Below are positions 20,713-31,070 of a stretch of 64,000 nt of DNA, in pieces; position 1 is the stretch's first letter, and each line of letters starts with the position of its first letter. Source of the stretch: Xiphydria camelus (taxonomy: Eukaryota > Arthropoda > Insecta > Hymenoptera > Xiphydriidae); contig OY783197.1 in the NCBI GenBank assembly GCA_963678675.1, forward strand, positions 7,835,069 through 7,899,068, read 5' to 3'. The translations under genes were made by a program, and so were the position numbers. The notes under the pieces were generated by a model, which did no database searches, had not been told where the DNA came from, and was given only the letters and a program-made list of their open reading frames with translations.

Positions 20713-22180
20713 GAAATGGAAATGAGGGAATCAGATAAAAACTACAATTATGTATAAGTTAGTGATATTTTATTGAAACTAATTATTAACATTTTTTATT
20801 AATCAACGTTTGTTATCTTTGGCAATTTTTTTATTTCATGCAATAAAAATATTTTTCTCTGAACAAGCAAAATTAAACTTTTCTTCCATCCTCCAACACC
20901 AAATAAAATTACATAACATTTGTAATAGTTGAAATACCAAGCGTGCATAATAAAAACGTCCCAATTGGGTATTTAAATAAAATTTATGTTACCTAAATTC
21001 AGGCGCGCGTGCTTAATTTAACGCAGGGAGAAAATAATTAAAATAAAACCACTCAATCTTTGGAATAACTTCAGTTAAAAATTGCACATCTTTTTCTACA
21101 ATTAAAGCTACTGAATCCTCTTCACTATATACAGAAAAATGACATTTCTGGAGGCCAGTGACATACATGGAAGTTTGGATTTGGGTGTAGTATTGATGCG
21201 ATTTTTTCAGATCAATCTCACCTTCGTTATCAATTACTAGATAAGGAACATTGGATGTGCCTGTGTCACTATTGACAATAGCAGTGCTTCTACATGTGTA
21301 AGGGCATTTGATCTCTAACAGTGATTTTTCCTCCGGTATCACTCCATCTGGACTAGCTGCTAAAGAAGACTGATTAATTTTAATAACCAAACCCACTGTA
21401 AACACTTTCAAGCCTGTTTTCTGAATAAACTCATGACGAGCTTTGGATTCCATTTTAATACCAGATTCCACAGCATTAGTCAGTTTTCCTTTAAATTTAT
21501 CATTTTTAAATTGCTTGGCTAAACTTTCAAAATGTGCCTCGAGTTTTAATACGGTGAGCTCTAGTTGAGGACGTTATTCTATTGTATCTTTCACAGTGCC
21601 ATTGATAGCAAGATGATGATGATGATTGTCCTTCAGATTCAATAATAATTCTGCTTCAGTCACCTTACGTTATTTTTACAGAATCATAAATCTTTTGAAA
21701 CTCTGGAGAACACTGGAGTTTTTTAAACTTAATCTTTCCGTTACCTGTATCACAACCGATTCAAAATAATGATAGTTGGAACTAAATTGTAGCGTGTAGG
21801 TACAAATCTTCACATACTTCATTCAATTCTTCCCTCTGTCTTTCTTTCTCCTCTCTTTGGACAATTTTCAAATCTTCAATACTTTTTTCTGTCTAAGTAT
21901 TTAATAAAAGGCCAGTTAATTGAATAGTACTCTGGTGTTACGTTTTCTATTTGCTCAAATGAAAAATGTTCTTCTGAAGCTTTTATTTTTTGGGGAATTA
22001 ATTTATCAGTTGTACACCCCTTTTTATACCTTTCTCGTTGAGCATTAGATGGTTTATTCCATGTGAGAGCGAAATCAGTTTTTGAACTAATGCATTCTTC
22101 ATTAACAAAAATACATACAGTTGCACTGTACTTACATCCCCGAGTCGAGTTACCAGCAAGACACGTACAGTGAGTCTTAA

Positions 22181-23831
22181 CCTTTAGAGGATCGGGATAA
22201 CGCCTTGAGGCGTTACATTTTTTTTGTAATTAAGCAGAAATAAAAGGGGGGGGGGGTTATTGAGGTCTCTGAACACGATTCTGTCATCAAAATGAAAATT
22301 CAAAATGGCGGAACCAAGATTGCGGCTATGGGTCGCCTATTTTTGATCTAATTTCAATTTTTCATTTGATTTTTAAAAAAATACACTTGCAGAAGAACCA
22401 AATTTGTTTCTTCGAGTTATTAGGTATTCCAAATATAATTCTGTAAGGGGCCATCCATATATTACCTAAGACGTTTGAGGGGGAGGGGGGGTATGAATAT
22501 TTCTTACAGTGTCTTACAATGGGGCGGGGGGGTCTAGACTCATCTTACGTGAGAAATTCCTAGCCAAAAATGCTATCAAATCACTCAATACAGATTGAAA
22601 GAAGCGCTGTACTTTGCATCAAATAAAGCAGTAACAATAGACAAAAGAATGTGCAAAACCCAGGATCAAGCAGAGAAGAGGCGACCTGCACGAGTGGCAT
22701 TGCGTCGTGATCGGGAGCTTATGTGCATCTTCCGAAATAGTGAAACGGGAGTGGAGGACGTCGAGTGGGTTGAGGAGCAGGACGTCTCTACTGAGGAATT
22801 ATTTTATTAAACGAAGTTTAAAAATGAAGTTACTTGAACTAAGTGAATATATGTTTTTTAATGTTTTCCGTTGATACGAAGAGTGAGAACGAGGATGCAG
22901 TGCATAAAGAAATATACCGTAGTAGAGACTATAAATTTTACATCAATCGTGTTGGGCTTCCACTCGGATAAAAGACGCTGTTGATACACAATTAGAGAAT
23001 AGCGAATAATGGAGAGTCTATTTCAATAGCTCCTATATACAGCATCCTCGTTCTGACTATGTATGATGCTATTGTTTAGCAGGACTATCTCGAAATATAG
23101 TCAATCTCTTCCTCATATTTATCTGATATTTGAAAGCAGTATAAACGGCAAGCTCAAGAATGACTTAAAAGAGTTACGTCTTATGTAAGATTTAAGGGTG
23201 GGGGGGTCATCTGGAATCTTACAGTATCTTACACTGGGGGGGTCAAAAAGATGCCAAAAACGTCTTACATAATATATGGATGGCCCCTAATCAAAATGCA
23301 AATTTGAAATTGCTATTTTCGTTCTATTTTTTATTTCATTTTTTTTTTTTTTCATTTAGTTCAAAGTGGCCGCCATCTTGCATCAGCCATTTTGAATTTC
23401 ACAATTGATTTCAGAATTACAATCATTCCTAGGATTACAAAAACTATTTTGAGTGTTTTTCATCCTTGATAAGTTTTTAGAGATTATTTTAAACACTATT
23501 ATTGAAAAATATTGAATTTAGTTCAAAAAGGCAGCCATATTGGATCCGCCATTTTGAATTTTGAAATTTTGACTGCAGAATCGTATTCAGCAACCCCAAA
23601 AACCTATATGAAAACATTTTTAAGGCTGGATCAATCTTCTAAACGTTTTTTAAAAAAAATTTATAATTTACCATGCGAATTTCCATGCCGGGCCGGAATG
23701 ACGCCTTGAGGCGTCATGCCCCGACCCGCCAAAGACTTGGCCTTAGTTTAATCTTTTGTGCATGACCCAAACTCACTTTTTAATAGAAACACTGGGCTTT
23801 TGAAATTTCTCAAATCCCGGTCCTCTAAAGG
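22181..23831. mobile_element. 1.65-kb TTAA element (piggyBac- or Kolobok-type, non-autonomous)
   Basis: TTAA at 22177-22180 and 23832-23835 flanks ends CCTTTAGAGGA and TCCTCTAAAGG. It interrupts the SWIM/YqaJ exon. Inside, motifs such as CGCCTTGAGGCG recur near both ends. No transposase is present; a second element is nested at 22447-23287. Confidence 0.9.
22447..23287. mobile_element. 841-bp TIR element nested in the TTAA element
   Basis: Inverted ends GGGGCCATCCATATATTA with TAA on both sides (22444-22446, 23288-23290). Each end carries G-runs of 5-8 (about 22480-22530 and 23195-23245). A 71-codon ORF at 22595-22810 has an acidic end (VEDVEWVEEQD) and could be the tail of a lost transposase. 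Confidence 0.85.
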
Positions 23832-24103
23832 TTAAGGATCCATCGATCTTCTCGTAACTAACAAAAAAGTTTCATCTTAAATTATTGTTTTGTTTTACTA
23901 ACAAAAATGTTTCATTTTATATTAATTCTTGTTTTTTTAACGATACTCACCTCTATCTCTACTCGATAATCTGGTTGACTAATTTTTACTTGCGACATAA
24001 CGTTGCCACAAATTATCCGATTTTTTCCACGTATTTGTTCTGTGACGTTACTTACGTGGCTGCTCTCGAGAAGCTTTTTTCCTAATGAAACATTTTTAAA
24101 CAT

Positions 24104-25294
24104 TAATTATTAATTTATTTTTATAGGAGCTTTCGAGATCCATTCAAATTTATTTAGAAGTGAAGGCAATAACGAACACTGTTTTACTTACAATTTCAAT
24201 CTGATGTACGTGCCATAAAATAGAAGTTACCTTTTGAGAGACTTTTTTCGCGGAAATAATCAAGAGGTACTGACTGAAACCCACAAGAAATTGTAACAGT
24301 AGCCATAATTGATACTATTTGATACTATAGTTGGTTGGAAATGAAATGATTGTGACACGGGGCTTTCTTGGTCTTTACTCGAGGAGCTCAAGATAACAAG
24401 TGAAGTAAGACAAAATAAATTTCTTAAAGCTAAACTAACTAGCTTGGGGTTGAAGTGCTTGTAAGTGGGAAAATTAGGAAGCATATTGGTCGGAATATTA
24501 GTAGTTGGAGGAATACAGAAACGGATGTACGCGCCGCGTTCACGGTGCAGAGGTGCAATGTAATTAGGGATCGAGTCCCAATTACGCGCGACTTTCCCTG
24601 ACCAGATAAAGCGTGAACAAAAGCAGCAGGGGTTCAGATCATCGGTGCCTCAACAGTGTCGTATCAATGAACTGAGTGACCAAGTCTTTCCAAGTGTCCT
24701 ACATATTCTGTTATCATTACATTGATGCTATGATATACATTTTTACCAGCGAATCTTCCACAGTTTTCAAGGTCGTCGATTTATTGCCCAGTCCGCAGAC
24801 GCACGTCAAAATGATGTCAAAATCTGGTCATCACTGGTTCAATCACGTCAGTCGACCAATAACTGACGACATTATGACGTCATTTATATGACGAATTTAT
24901 GATGTCATTTAATGGCGTCATATTGCCGACTTTTCTTGGTGATATATGTGATATATATATTTAAAAGTATAAAAAACACCGACTTATATATTCTCCTATA
25001 AAGGTAGATAGAAGTATATACTATACTTCTATCTACCTTTATAAAGCATTTTTTTCAGTTATTATTTATTTAATAAAAGTAGAAAATATTTTTATCATAA
25101 ACAATAAATAATTGAATACGTACTCACACATGCTATTTAATATAAATTATTATCGTTTTTATTATTTAAGAAACCCCTGCCTCTTTATTCACTTTGCCCT
25201 TTTTTATGTTCTAAAACTACTCGCGTAATACTTTAAAATTCGCGCCTTTTATTTCTTCAACCATGGTTGCACTACTACTAGTTTCAGTTCGTGA
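24104..25294. other. Spacer including an ACGTCA-rich block at the left of the second Tnp2 element
   Basis: At 24790-24930 the motif TGACGTCA and variants (GACGTCAT, ATGATGTCA, ACGTCAG) recur about ten times, as at 29200-29310 on the other side of the 25.9-kb transposase gene. I infer subterminal binding repeats of that element. The rest has no supported gene; a minus-strand open stretch at 24260-24484 has no known motif. Confidence 0.5.
24997..25043. repeat. Perfect 22-bp-arm hairpin
   Basis: TATAAAGGTAGATAGAAGTA and its exact complement, with 22-base arms and a 3-base loop. The sequence contains no other feature. Confidence 0.9.
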
Positions 25295-25558
25295 ATGCGA
25301 GTGAGTTTTTTATTTTTTTGCGAGATATTTCGTTATTCGTTATACCATCTTTGCTTGGGTAATAGCGAATTCGGTTATCTATTAAAATATGTTATAGAGG
25401 CTTCCTATTTAGCAAGTTTGGGTGGTACTGGAATAACTGGATTAGTAAATCGCATACTGCGAACAGTAATAGCCAATAAATTGGGGCGACAGGATTTAAT
25501 TTTGCGGGACAGAGGAGTGAAAAATCCAATAAAAAAGCCTTTGGAACAACTAAACTAA
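25295..25558 (+). CDS. Small ORF upstream of the Tnp2 gene, possible DUF4806-like accessory protein
   Basis: The last 60 residues (from EFGYLLKYVIEAS through LGGTGITGLVNRIL to KNPIKKPLEQLN) resemble the end of DUF4806 proteins that accompany insect Tnp2 elements. It lies inside the ACGTCA-bounded element, 365 bp before the transposase ATG, in the same direction. The first 25 residues may be leader or intron. The domain call is from memory of the pattern and unverified. Confidence 0.4.
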   Translation: MRVSFLFFCEIFRYSLYHLCLGNSEFGYLLKYVIEASYLASLGGTGITGLVNRILRTVIANKLGRQDLILRDRGVKNPIKKPLEQLN

Positions 25559-25922
25559 ATTCGACTATCATACGTAAGTACCTATATTATAATAAAATAT
25601 TTCCGAGAATATTTCTAAATACACATCAGGGTGTAAAATACAAAATTAGCGTTTATGGATATAAAATAAATGGTTTGAAGGTGGTGGGCAGGAGTTAATT
25701 TTGAATAAACCTAGATTGGTAAATAAACTTTGAAATTTATTGTTATTTTTTGTTACAGGTGCGTTACAGATTAAATCTCCTGCTGCTACTTAAAGCGAAG
25801 TTGAACAGGCAGTGAAAGTGTGATTAAAGCATGCGAAGTAGCGAATGCAGAAGATGCCTGTTGAACGTGACGATTAAAGTGTAAAAATATTGTTTACTAT
25901 TTCGTTTATTTTTATACTTAAA

Positions 25923-27848
25923 ATGTCTAAACGTAAGTTGAAAGAACTTATAGGCCGAAGGCAAATGTGTAGAAGGGTGTCAGAAGCTACAAACCAATTT
26001 GTCAGAAATGGATCGGAAGTTTTAGGTAACAATAATTTTTTAAATAATCCCATTGTCAGCGAAGATAAAAGTGAGTTTACTAACATTAGTACTGTCACTC
26101 CAAATTTCGAAATTTTATCCTCTAGTGATACTGATGATGACAGAGACATACATAATTTTCCAAATACAAAATCTGAGGTGGATGCTTCTAGTACATCTCA
26201 AACGCTGTTTAGTAAATTAATTCAATGGTCTTTAACTCATAAAATCTCTCAAACTGCCTTAACAGATCTTCTTCATTTGCTTTCTCCATTCCATCCTGAG
26301 CTACCCCTTGATAGCCGCACTTTACTTTCCACTCCTTCTAGTACCACTGTCTCTAATGTAGAGACTGGTCAATTTATTTATTTTAGAATAAAAAATGGGC
26401 TGTCTAAATTTAATTTCGATAATGTTAATGAGTTGCAACTCGGGTTTAATGTTGACGGCATCCCATTATTTAAGAGCTCTAAATTACAGTTTTGGCCAAT
26501 TTTAGCCATAGTTAAAAATATCCCATGCAGCAGCCCGTTTACAGTGTCTATTTTTTGTGGTAAAAGTAAGCCGAAACCTCTCGATTTATTTCTTAAGCCA
26601 TTTTTTGACGAGCTGAATGATTTGTTAAAAAATGGCTTTGTTAGTCCATCAAAACAAAATTGTAAACTTGAGGTTCATAGCTTCGTATGTGACGCCCCTG
26701 CAAGGGCGTATCTAAAATGTACAAAATCACACACAGGGTACTCTGCGTGTGATAAATGCACTGTACATGGACAATATTTTAAAAATAAAATTGTTTTGGA
26801 TGGCTTACAGTGCCGTAAACGGACAAATGAATCTTTTCGTCATCAATTGGATGAAGAACATCACATTTCTCACACTCCCTTAATTGAATTACCCATCGAT
26901 CTAATTCAAACTTTTCCAATAGACTACATGCATAATGTATGTTTGGGAATTATGAGAAAGCTTTTGAATACTTGGATTGGAGGCCCATTAAAAACTAAAC
27001 TGCCTGGTCAAAAAGTAAAACTTATTACTGAAAGTTTACTCGCTTTTCGAAATTCAATGCCAATCGAATTTAATAGAAAACCTCGGTCATTAGATGAATT
27101 GCAATATTGGAAAGCCACCGAATTTAGAACTTTTTTAGTTTACTTAGGCCCCTGTGTTTTAAAAGACATAGTAGATATTGCTGTTTATGAAAATTTTATT
27201 TTATTTAGTTTTTCTGTGTCTATACTGTTGTGTACAAAACATATAACAAAATTTGGAATACAATTTGTTAGGGATATCATAAATGTCTTTATAAATAATT
27301 TAAAAGAGCTTTATGGTCTAGAATTTATGGTGCATAATGTCCATTTATTCTCACATATCTGCGATGATGTTGAATTGTTTGGTAAACTGGATAACTTTTC
27401 TGCTTTTCCCTTCGAAAATTATTTAGGGCAGTTAAAATCCTTAATTAGTAAACGACCTTCTAATCCTTTACAACAAATTCATCGCAGACTTTCTGAACAC
27501 AGTTTATTAATATCAGAGCCGATAAAGTATGACACTGCAGTTGTAGAAGTTAATAGTCAGCACACAAAAGGGCCGCTTATTCATCACGAAAATCTTGAAT
27601 GGCATGAACAATTTTTAAAAATCAACTTTTATGGCCTATGTTTATCGGTAGTAAGTCACTCTAAAGCTGATTGTTATACTTTAACTAAAGACGGGGATAA
27701 AGTTATTGAAATACATAATATCGTAAAATCTAAAAACAATGGGATTTACATAATTGGAAAAGAATTTCATAATTACTCAAATTTATATTCACTTCCGTAC
27801 CCTTCAAGCGAATTAAATATTTTTGTGGTAAAAAATATCTCAACTTAA
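25923..27848 (+). CDS. EnSpm/CACTA-type Tnp2 transposase, apparently intact single exon
   Basis: 641 residues from MSKRKLKEL; the frame is open from 25890, but this Met starts the basic N-terminus. Order: basic N-terminal stretch, Ser/Asp-rich linker (SSDTDDDRD, about residues 70-85), Tnp2 core with FNVDGIPLF (about 175), FWPI (190), KPFFDEL (225), a CDKCTVHG zinc-like motif (280), DYMHNVCLGIMRKLL (about 340) and FPFENYLGQLK (about 500). No stop or frameshift is seen. It is distantly related to the gene at 1055-4958 and belongs to another family. It would cut and join element ends, probably binding the ACGTCA repeats. Confidence 0.85.
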   Translation: MSKRKLKELIGRRQMCRRVSEATNQFVRNGSEVLGNNNFLNNPIVSEDKSEFTNISTVTPNFEILSSSDTDDDRDIHNFPNTKSEVDASSTSQTLFSKLIQWSLTHKISQTALTDLLHLLSPFHPELPLDSRTLLSTPSSTTVSNVETGQFIYFRIKNGLSKFNFDNVNELQLGFNVDGIPLFKSSKLQFWPILAIVKNIPCSSPFTVSIFCGKSKPKPLDLFLKPFFDELNDLLKNGFVSPSKQNCKLEVHSFVCDAPARAYLKCTKSHTGYSACDKCTVHGQYFKNKIVLDGLQCRKRTNESFRHQLDEEHHISHTPLIELPIDLIQTFPIDYMHNVCLGIMRKLLNTWIGGPLKTKLPGQKVKLITESLLAFRNSMPIEFNRKPRSLDELQYWKATEFRTFLVYLGPCVLKDIVDIAVYENFILFSFSVSILLCTKHITKFGIQFVRDIINVFINNLKELYGLEFMVHNVHLFSHICDDVELFGKLDNFSAFPFENYLGQLKSLISKRPSNPLQQIHRRLSEHSLLISEPIKYDTAVVEVNSQHTKGPLIHHENLEWHEQFLKINFYGLCLSVVSHSKADCYTLTKDGDKVIEIHNIVKSKNNGIYIIGKEFHNYSNLYSLPYPSSELNIFVVKNIST

Positions 27849-27872
27849 AATTTGGTCTATTACCGACATATA

Positions 27873-28666
27873 CAGGGTGAGCCAAATGTATGGAAACGGT
27901 GGATTAACTTTCGAGGGAGACATTTTGATGAAAAATGTTTCAAACAAAACATTTAGGATTTTTCCCTGGCCATCTAATGGTAACCATAAATCTGACCTTG
28001 ACCTCGACCTTGAAGTTCATTCCAAGTTCAAGGTATCTTTTTTAAATGGCAACCTACATTTTTTATGGTGTTAGCAACCGGCCACTTAAGGCAAGGTGAC
28101 ATGAGCACAAAATTTTGGATAAATCGGTGGATATTCCAAAATTTTGCCACTATCTTGGATCCGTCATCTTGTATTGAAGTATTTTCAAAATCTATCTTCA
28201 GAATCGTAATCAGCAACCCAAAAAAACCCCCGTACCAAATTTCAGATAAATCGGTGGATAAAAAATGTAGGTTGCCATTTAAAAAAGATACCTTGAACTT
28301 GGAATGAACTTCAAGGTCGAGGTCAAGGTCAGATTCATGGTTACCATTAGATGGCCAGGGAAAAAACCTAAAACTTTCCTCTTTGATCGTTGACCTTTAC
28401 CTTAAATCCAAGGTCAAGGTCAAAGGTCATATTCGGACGTAAAATTTTCCGCTCCTTCCAAATCCGCCATAAAAAATAGGGGTTCCCCCATTTAAAAAAT
28501 CGACCTTGACCTTGGAATGACCTTCAAGGTCGAGTTCATGGTCAGATTCAAGGTCACCGTTGGATGGCCAGGGAAAAATCCTAAATGTTTTGTTTGAAAC
28601 ATTTTTCTTCAAAATGTCTCCCTCGAAAGTTATTCCACCGTTTCCACATACATTTGGCTCACCCTG
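27873..28666. mobile_element. 794-bp TIR element (TA duplication) rich in AGGTCA half-sites
   Basis: The ends CAGGGTGAGCCAAATGTA and the mirror are flanked by TA (27871-27872, 28667-28668). The arms are about 200 bp long. It inserted 24 bp after the Tnp2 stop codon. Both arms and the centre hold many TGACCTTG/CAAGGTCA motifs, including a triple CAAGGTCAAGGTCAAAGGTCA-type run near 28410. No ORF of note. TA duplication suggests a Tc1/mariner-type helper. Confidence 0.9.
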
Positions 28667-28803
28667 TATGGCAAAAATGCATTGTTTCTGCTTATAATGA
28701 TAGTTTTATAGCAATCCCTATTCTGTAAAAGTATGAAAATTATTTTGAAGACAAATTTTTAAAATGTATGTACCCACATTTCTATTTTTGAAAGTATATA
28801 CCT

Positions 28804-28920
28804 ATATAGTTCGACCGCCGAGAGAAGAAGCGCGAAAAACGCCGAGCGCATATGGATTCCGTAGTGCTTGAACGTTTAGACTGAGTATTTCGCGCTTCAT
28901 CTCTCGGCGGTCGAAGTATA
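28804..28920. repeat. Foldback of about 117 bp
   Basis: TTCGACCGCCGAGAG and its complement CTCTCGGCGGTCGAA enclose a second paired block (AAGCGCGAAA against TTTCGCGCTT) and a 50-base centre. This GC-rich hairpin stands in AT-rich DNA. Confidence 0.85.
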
Positions 28921-29199
28921 CCTACATACAATTACATTATATATTTTCAGTTATCCTCTACCATCATTTTTATTTGTATTCGATAATTTGCGCATTTTGA
29001 AATATTGATAATCCTCTTGAACACACTTTTGTATATTGCATATAATATTATAGTGCCTTAATTATTTTTATGTTAATTATAAGAATAAAAGTTGATCATG
29101 TACCACAGTTTCTCTGGTATTTTATCAAAATATACACTTACACAATAATATTCAGTGGTTTTAATTCAAAGTGGATTTCTGGTGAATAAAACATATTTT

Positions 29200-29310
29200 T
29201 GAACGTCAAACTCACGTCGTTTCGTGACGTGAAAATGACGTCAGATAAATCACGTCATCGGTCTGTGACATTAGGAGGTCATTTTCACGTCATATTGTCG
29301 TCATGGGTGG
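29200..29310. repeat. ACGTCA-rich right subterminal block of the second Tnp2 element
   Basis: About nine copies of ACGTCA/TGACGT (for example TCACGTCGTTTCGTGACG, AATGACGTCAG, TCACGTCAT) mirror the block at 24790-24930. The exact element ends are not resolved. Confidence 0.55.
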
Positions 29311-29763
29311 TTCTCTTTTTATTAAGGTAGTTGGACCGCAATAACAGTTTTCGCGCAATTTTTTAAAAATTTTGTCACATAGATTATAAAAAAACTAATA
29401 ACTTTTCCTTGTGAATGAAATCATTCTTACGCTTAGAAATAGAGAGGTTTTTATTTCTCCATTGAAATCAATGAGACAGGGCCGTGTGGAGCCTCCGCAG
29501 TCACGCGCGTGCTTTTCTTTTTTCTTCGCGATAATGTCTTTCTTTATTTTGTAAGTCAGACGATTATTTCTTTTTTTTCTCCCGCCATCGTGTTCATACT
29601 TCAAAGTTTAAACGAAAATTTACTAAAATTGTATTTCATTCGCTTGTCAGTAAGGAATACGGCACTGCTATGGAAAAGTGTAAATTGCGGGACTCGATGG
29701 TCTACTTTGGAAGGTCCGGAACGTACCTTCGATCATTACGCTTAATTACAGTCCATGAAATCG
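29311..29763. other. Spacer without supported gene
   Basis: AT-rich sequence with a GC-richer patch at 29480-29520. Open stretches at 29395-29604 and 29509-29745 overlap on opposite strands and show no motif. Confidence 0.4.
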
Positions 29764-30131
29764 AATAGGGAAGATGCACGAACCGGCGAACAATGCCCCC
29801 TAGTGAGCGCTGCTGGAAAATAGTTGGTATAAACAAAGCGTGTCAGTAAAATTTTTAAAGTCGGTGATTTCTTCGTGTAGTGTAATTTTTATAGTATTTT
29901 ATGGGTGTGTTTCGAAAAATGGACAAAATTATTCGCTATGGGTTTGAAAAAATTTATTTCAATAATAACAGACTATCAGAAGTGCTAAAAGGAAAGAAAT
30001 TTCGTCTTCAGAGAATGTTCCGCTATGCAAAACAGGCGGCATAATAACTAGGATATATTGTCATTATTTAAGTTTGTCTTTATTTCGGGGAATCCCTTGT
30101 CGGCAAGAACCACATCTCCTGGCTCTAACAA
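29764..30131. pseudogene. Deletion derivative of an ISL2EU-like element
   Basis: Starts AATAGGGAAGATGCACG, like the leader of the THAP elements at 7441 and 63.66 kb. A 41-codon ORF (29919-30044, plus) follows a similar leader but lacks a THAP motif. Immediately after, on the minus strand (30131-30051), LLEPGDVVLADKGFPEIK is the second-Asp region of a DDE_Tnp_4 transposase. The two pieces face each other, so an inversion or fusion joined them. Confidence 0.6.
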
Positions 30132-30138
30132 ATTTAAA

Positions 30139-30495
30139 CTAGTGAGCGAGATTTGATAGCTAAAATAAATCGGCTTATGATAGCTAAAAAAATAAATAAG
30201 TGAGTCGGAGTAGAGCCGATCGACGAGGAGTTACTCCAACTCACTTACTGTACATGGCGAACACCACTTCCATGCAACATTGTTCTGCCAGATGTTTACA
30301 CATCAATTACAAGTTAGAATGACTAATTGATGTGTAAATACCTGGCAGAACAATGTTGTATGGAAGTGGTGTTCGCCATCTACAGTAATTGAGTTGGAGT
30401 AACTCCTCGTTGATCGGCTCTACTCCGACTCACTTATTTATTTTTTTTAGCTATCATAAGCCGATTTATTTTAGCTATCAAATCTCGCTCACTAG
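30139..30495. mobile_element. Foldback element with arms of about 170 bp
   Basis: CTAGTGAGCGAGATTTGATA at the left is mirrored by TATCAAATCTCGCTCACTAG at the right. Paired blocks continue (GGTGTTCGCCAT, CTGGCAGAACAATGTTG) to a small centre near 30317. The inner sequence GATGTTTACACATCA also occurs at 30485 and at 62268, next to other ISL2EU transposase fragments. Confidence 0.85.
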
Positions 30496-30686
30496 ATGTT
30501 TACACATCAGTGTCTCGAGTACTAGCAGACTCGTTTTGTGTTTTTTTGAAATTACTTCGATTACAGATACCGATATCCGCAAATCCCAATCACATTTCCG
30601 TTCCATAGTTACCGATATTCTGTTTTTTTACCCATTTCTGTGAAAATAAGGAATATTTATTCATTAAATCAATTGTATAATATACC
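30496..30686. other. Short spacer
   Basis: No motif recognised. Its minus strand has an open stretch (ADIGICNRS...) that could belong to the ISL2EU remnant, but this is not supported. Confidence 0.3.
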
Positions 30687-31070
30687 CACAAAAACAGATT
30701 CTCTGTAAAAAAGGCGGCATGTTCATTCAGTGCCAACAAAAATTGATACCTACGTAAAATACTCTCCAAAAAAGATTTGAAATCAATTAAGGTCGCCATG
30801 TTCAAGATTTATATATAAAAAGTAAAAGGCATCATTTGAAAGGAAAATTATTGTAAATCAAGTTACTAAAAAATTCGACTAAAAAATTTATAAAAAAATT
30901 TTAATAAAAAAGAACTTGCCGCGTTTAAGTTTTCATATTTTGTGCACTATACCGAATAATAAGCAGTGCTTGGACGGTGCTAGAGTCATTCATAAATTGC
31001 ACTGCCGAAGTCAAATTCAGAGAAATTCAGAAGGCCCCCGCCTGATTGGTTTCCCGTGCGACATTCGGTA

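Larger units (their letters stand above)
21013..24090 (-). pseudogene. SWIM zinc-finger and YqaJ-nuclease gene of an ISL2EU element, split by a TTAA element
   Basis: Exons on the minus strand: about 24066-23951 (GKKLLESS...CGNVMSQVKIS, donor GTGAGT); from 23860 after TTGTTAG across the insertion to about 21900 (HCTCLAG...CKY, a SWIM-type CxC...CxH-like finger with Tyr for His); and about 21545-21013, with the YqaJ core: ARHEF, SPDGVI, LLEIKCPY, HQYYTQIQT. The catalytic D, E and K are present. A 1651-bp element sits at a TTAA inside the SWIM exon; removing it with one TTAA rejoins the frame. Between about 21560 and 21890 the frame is broken. Such nucleases are known ISL2EU accessory proteins, probably acting on element DNA ends. 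Confidence 0.8.
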
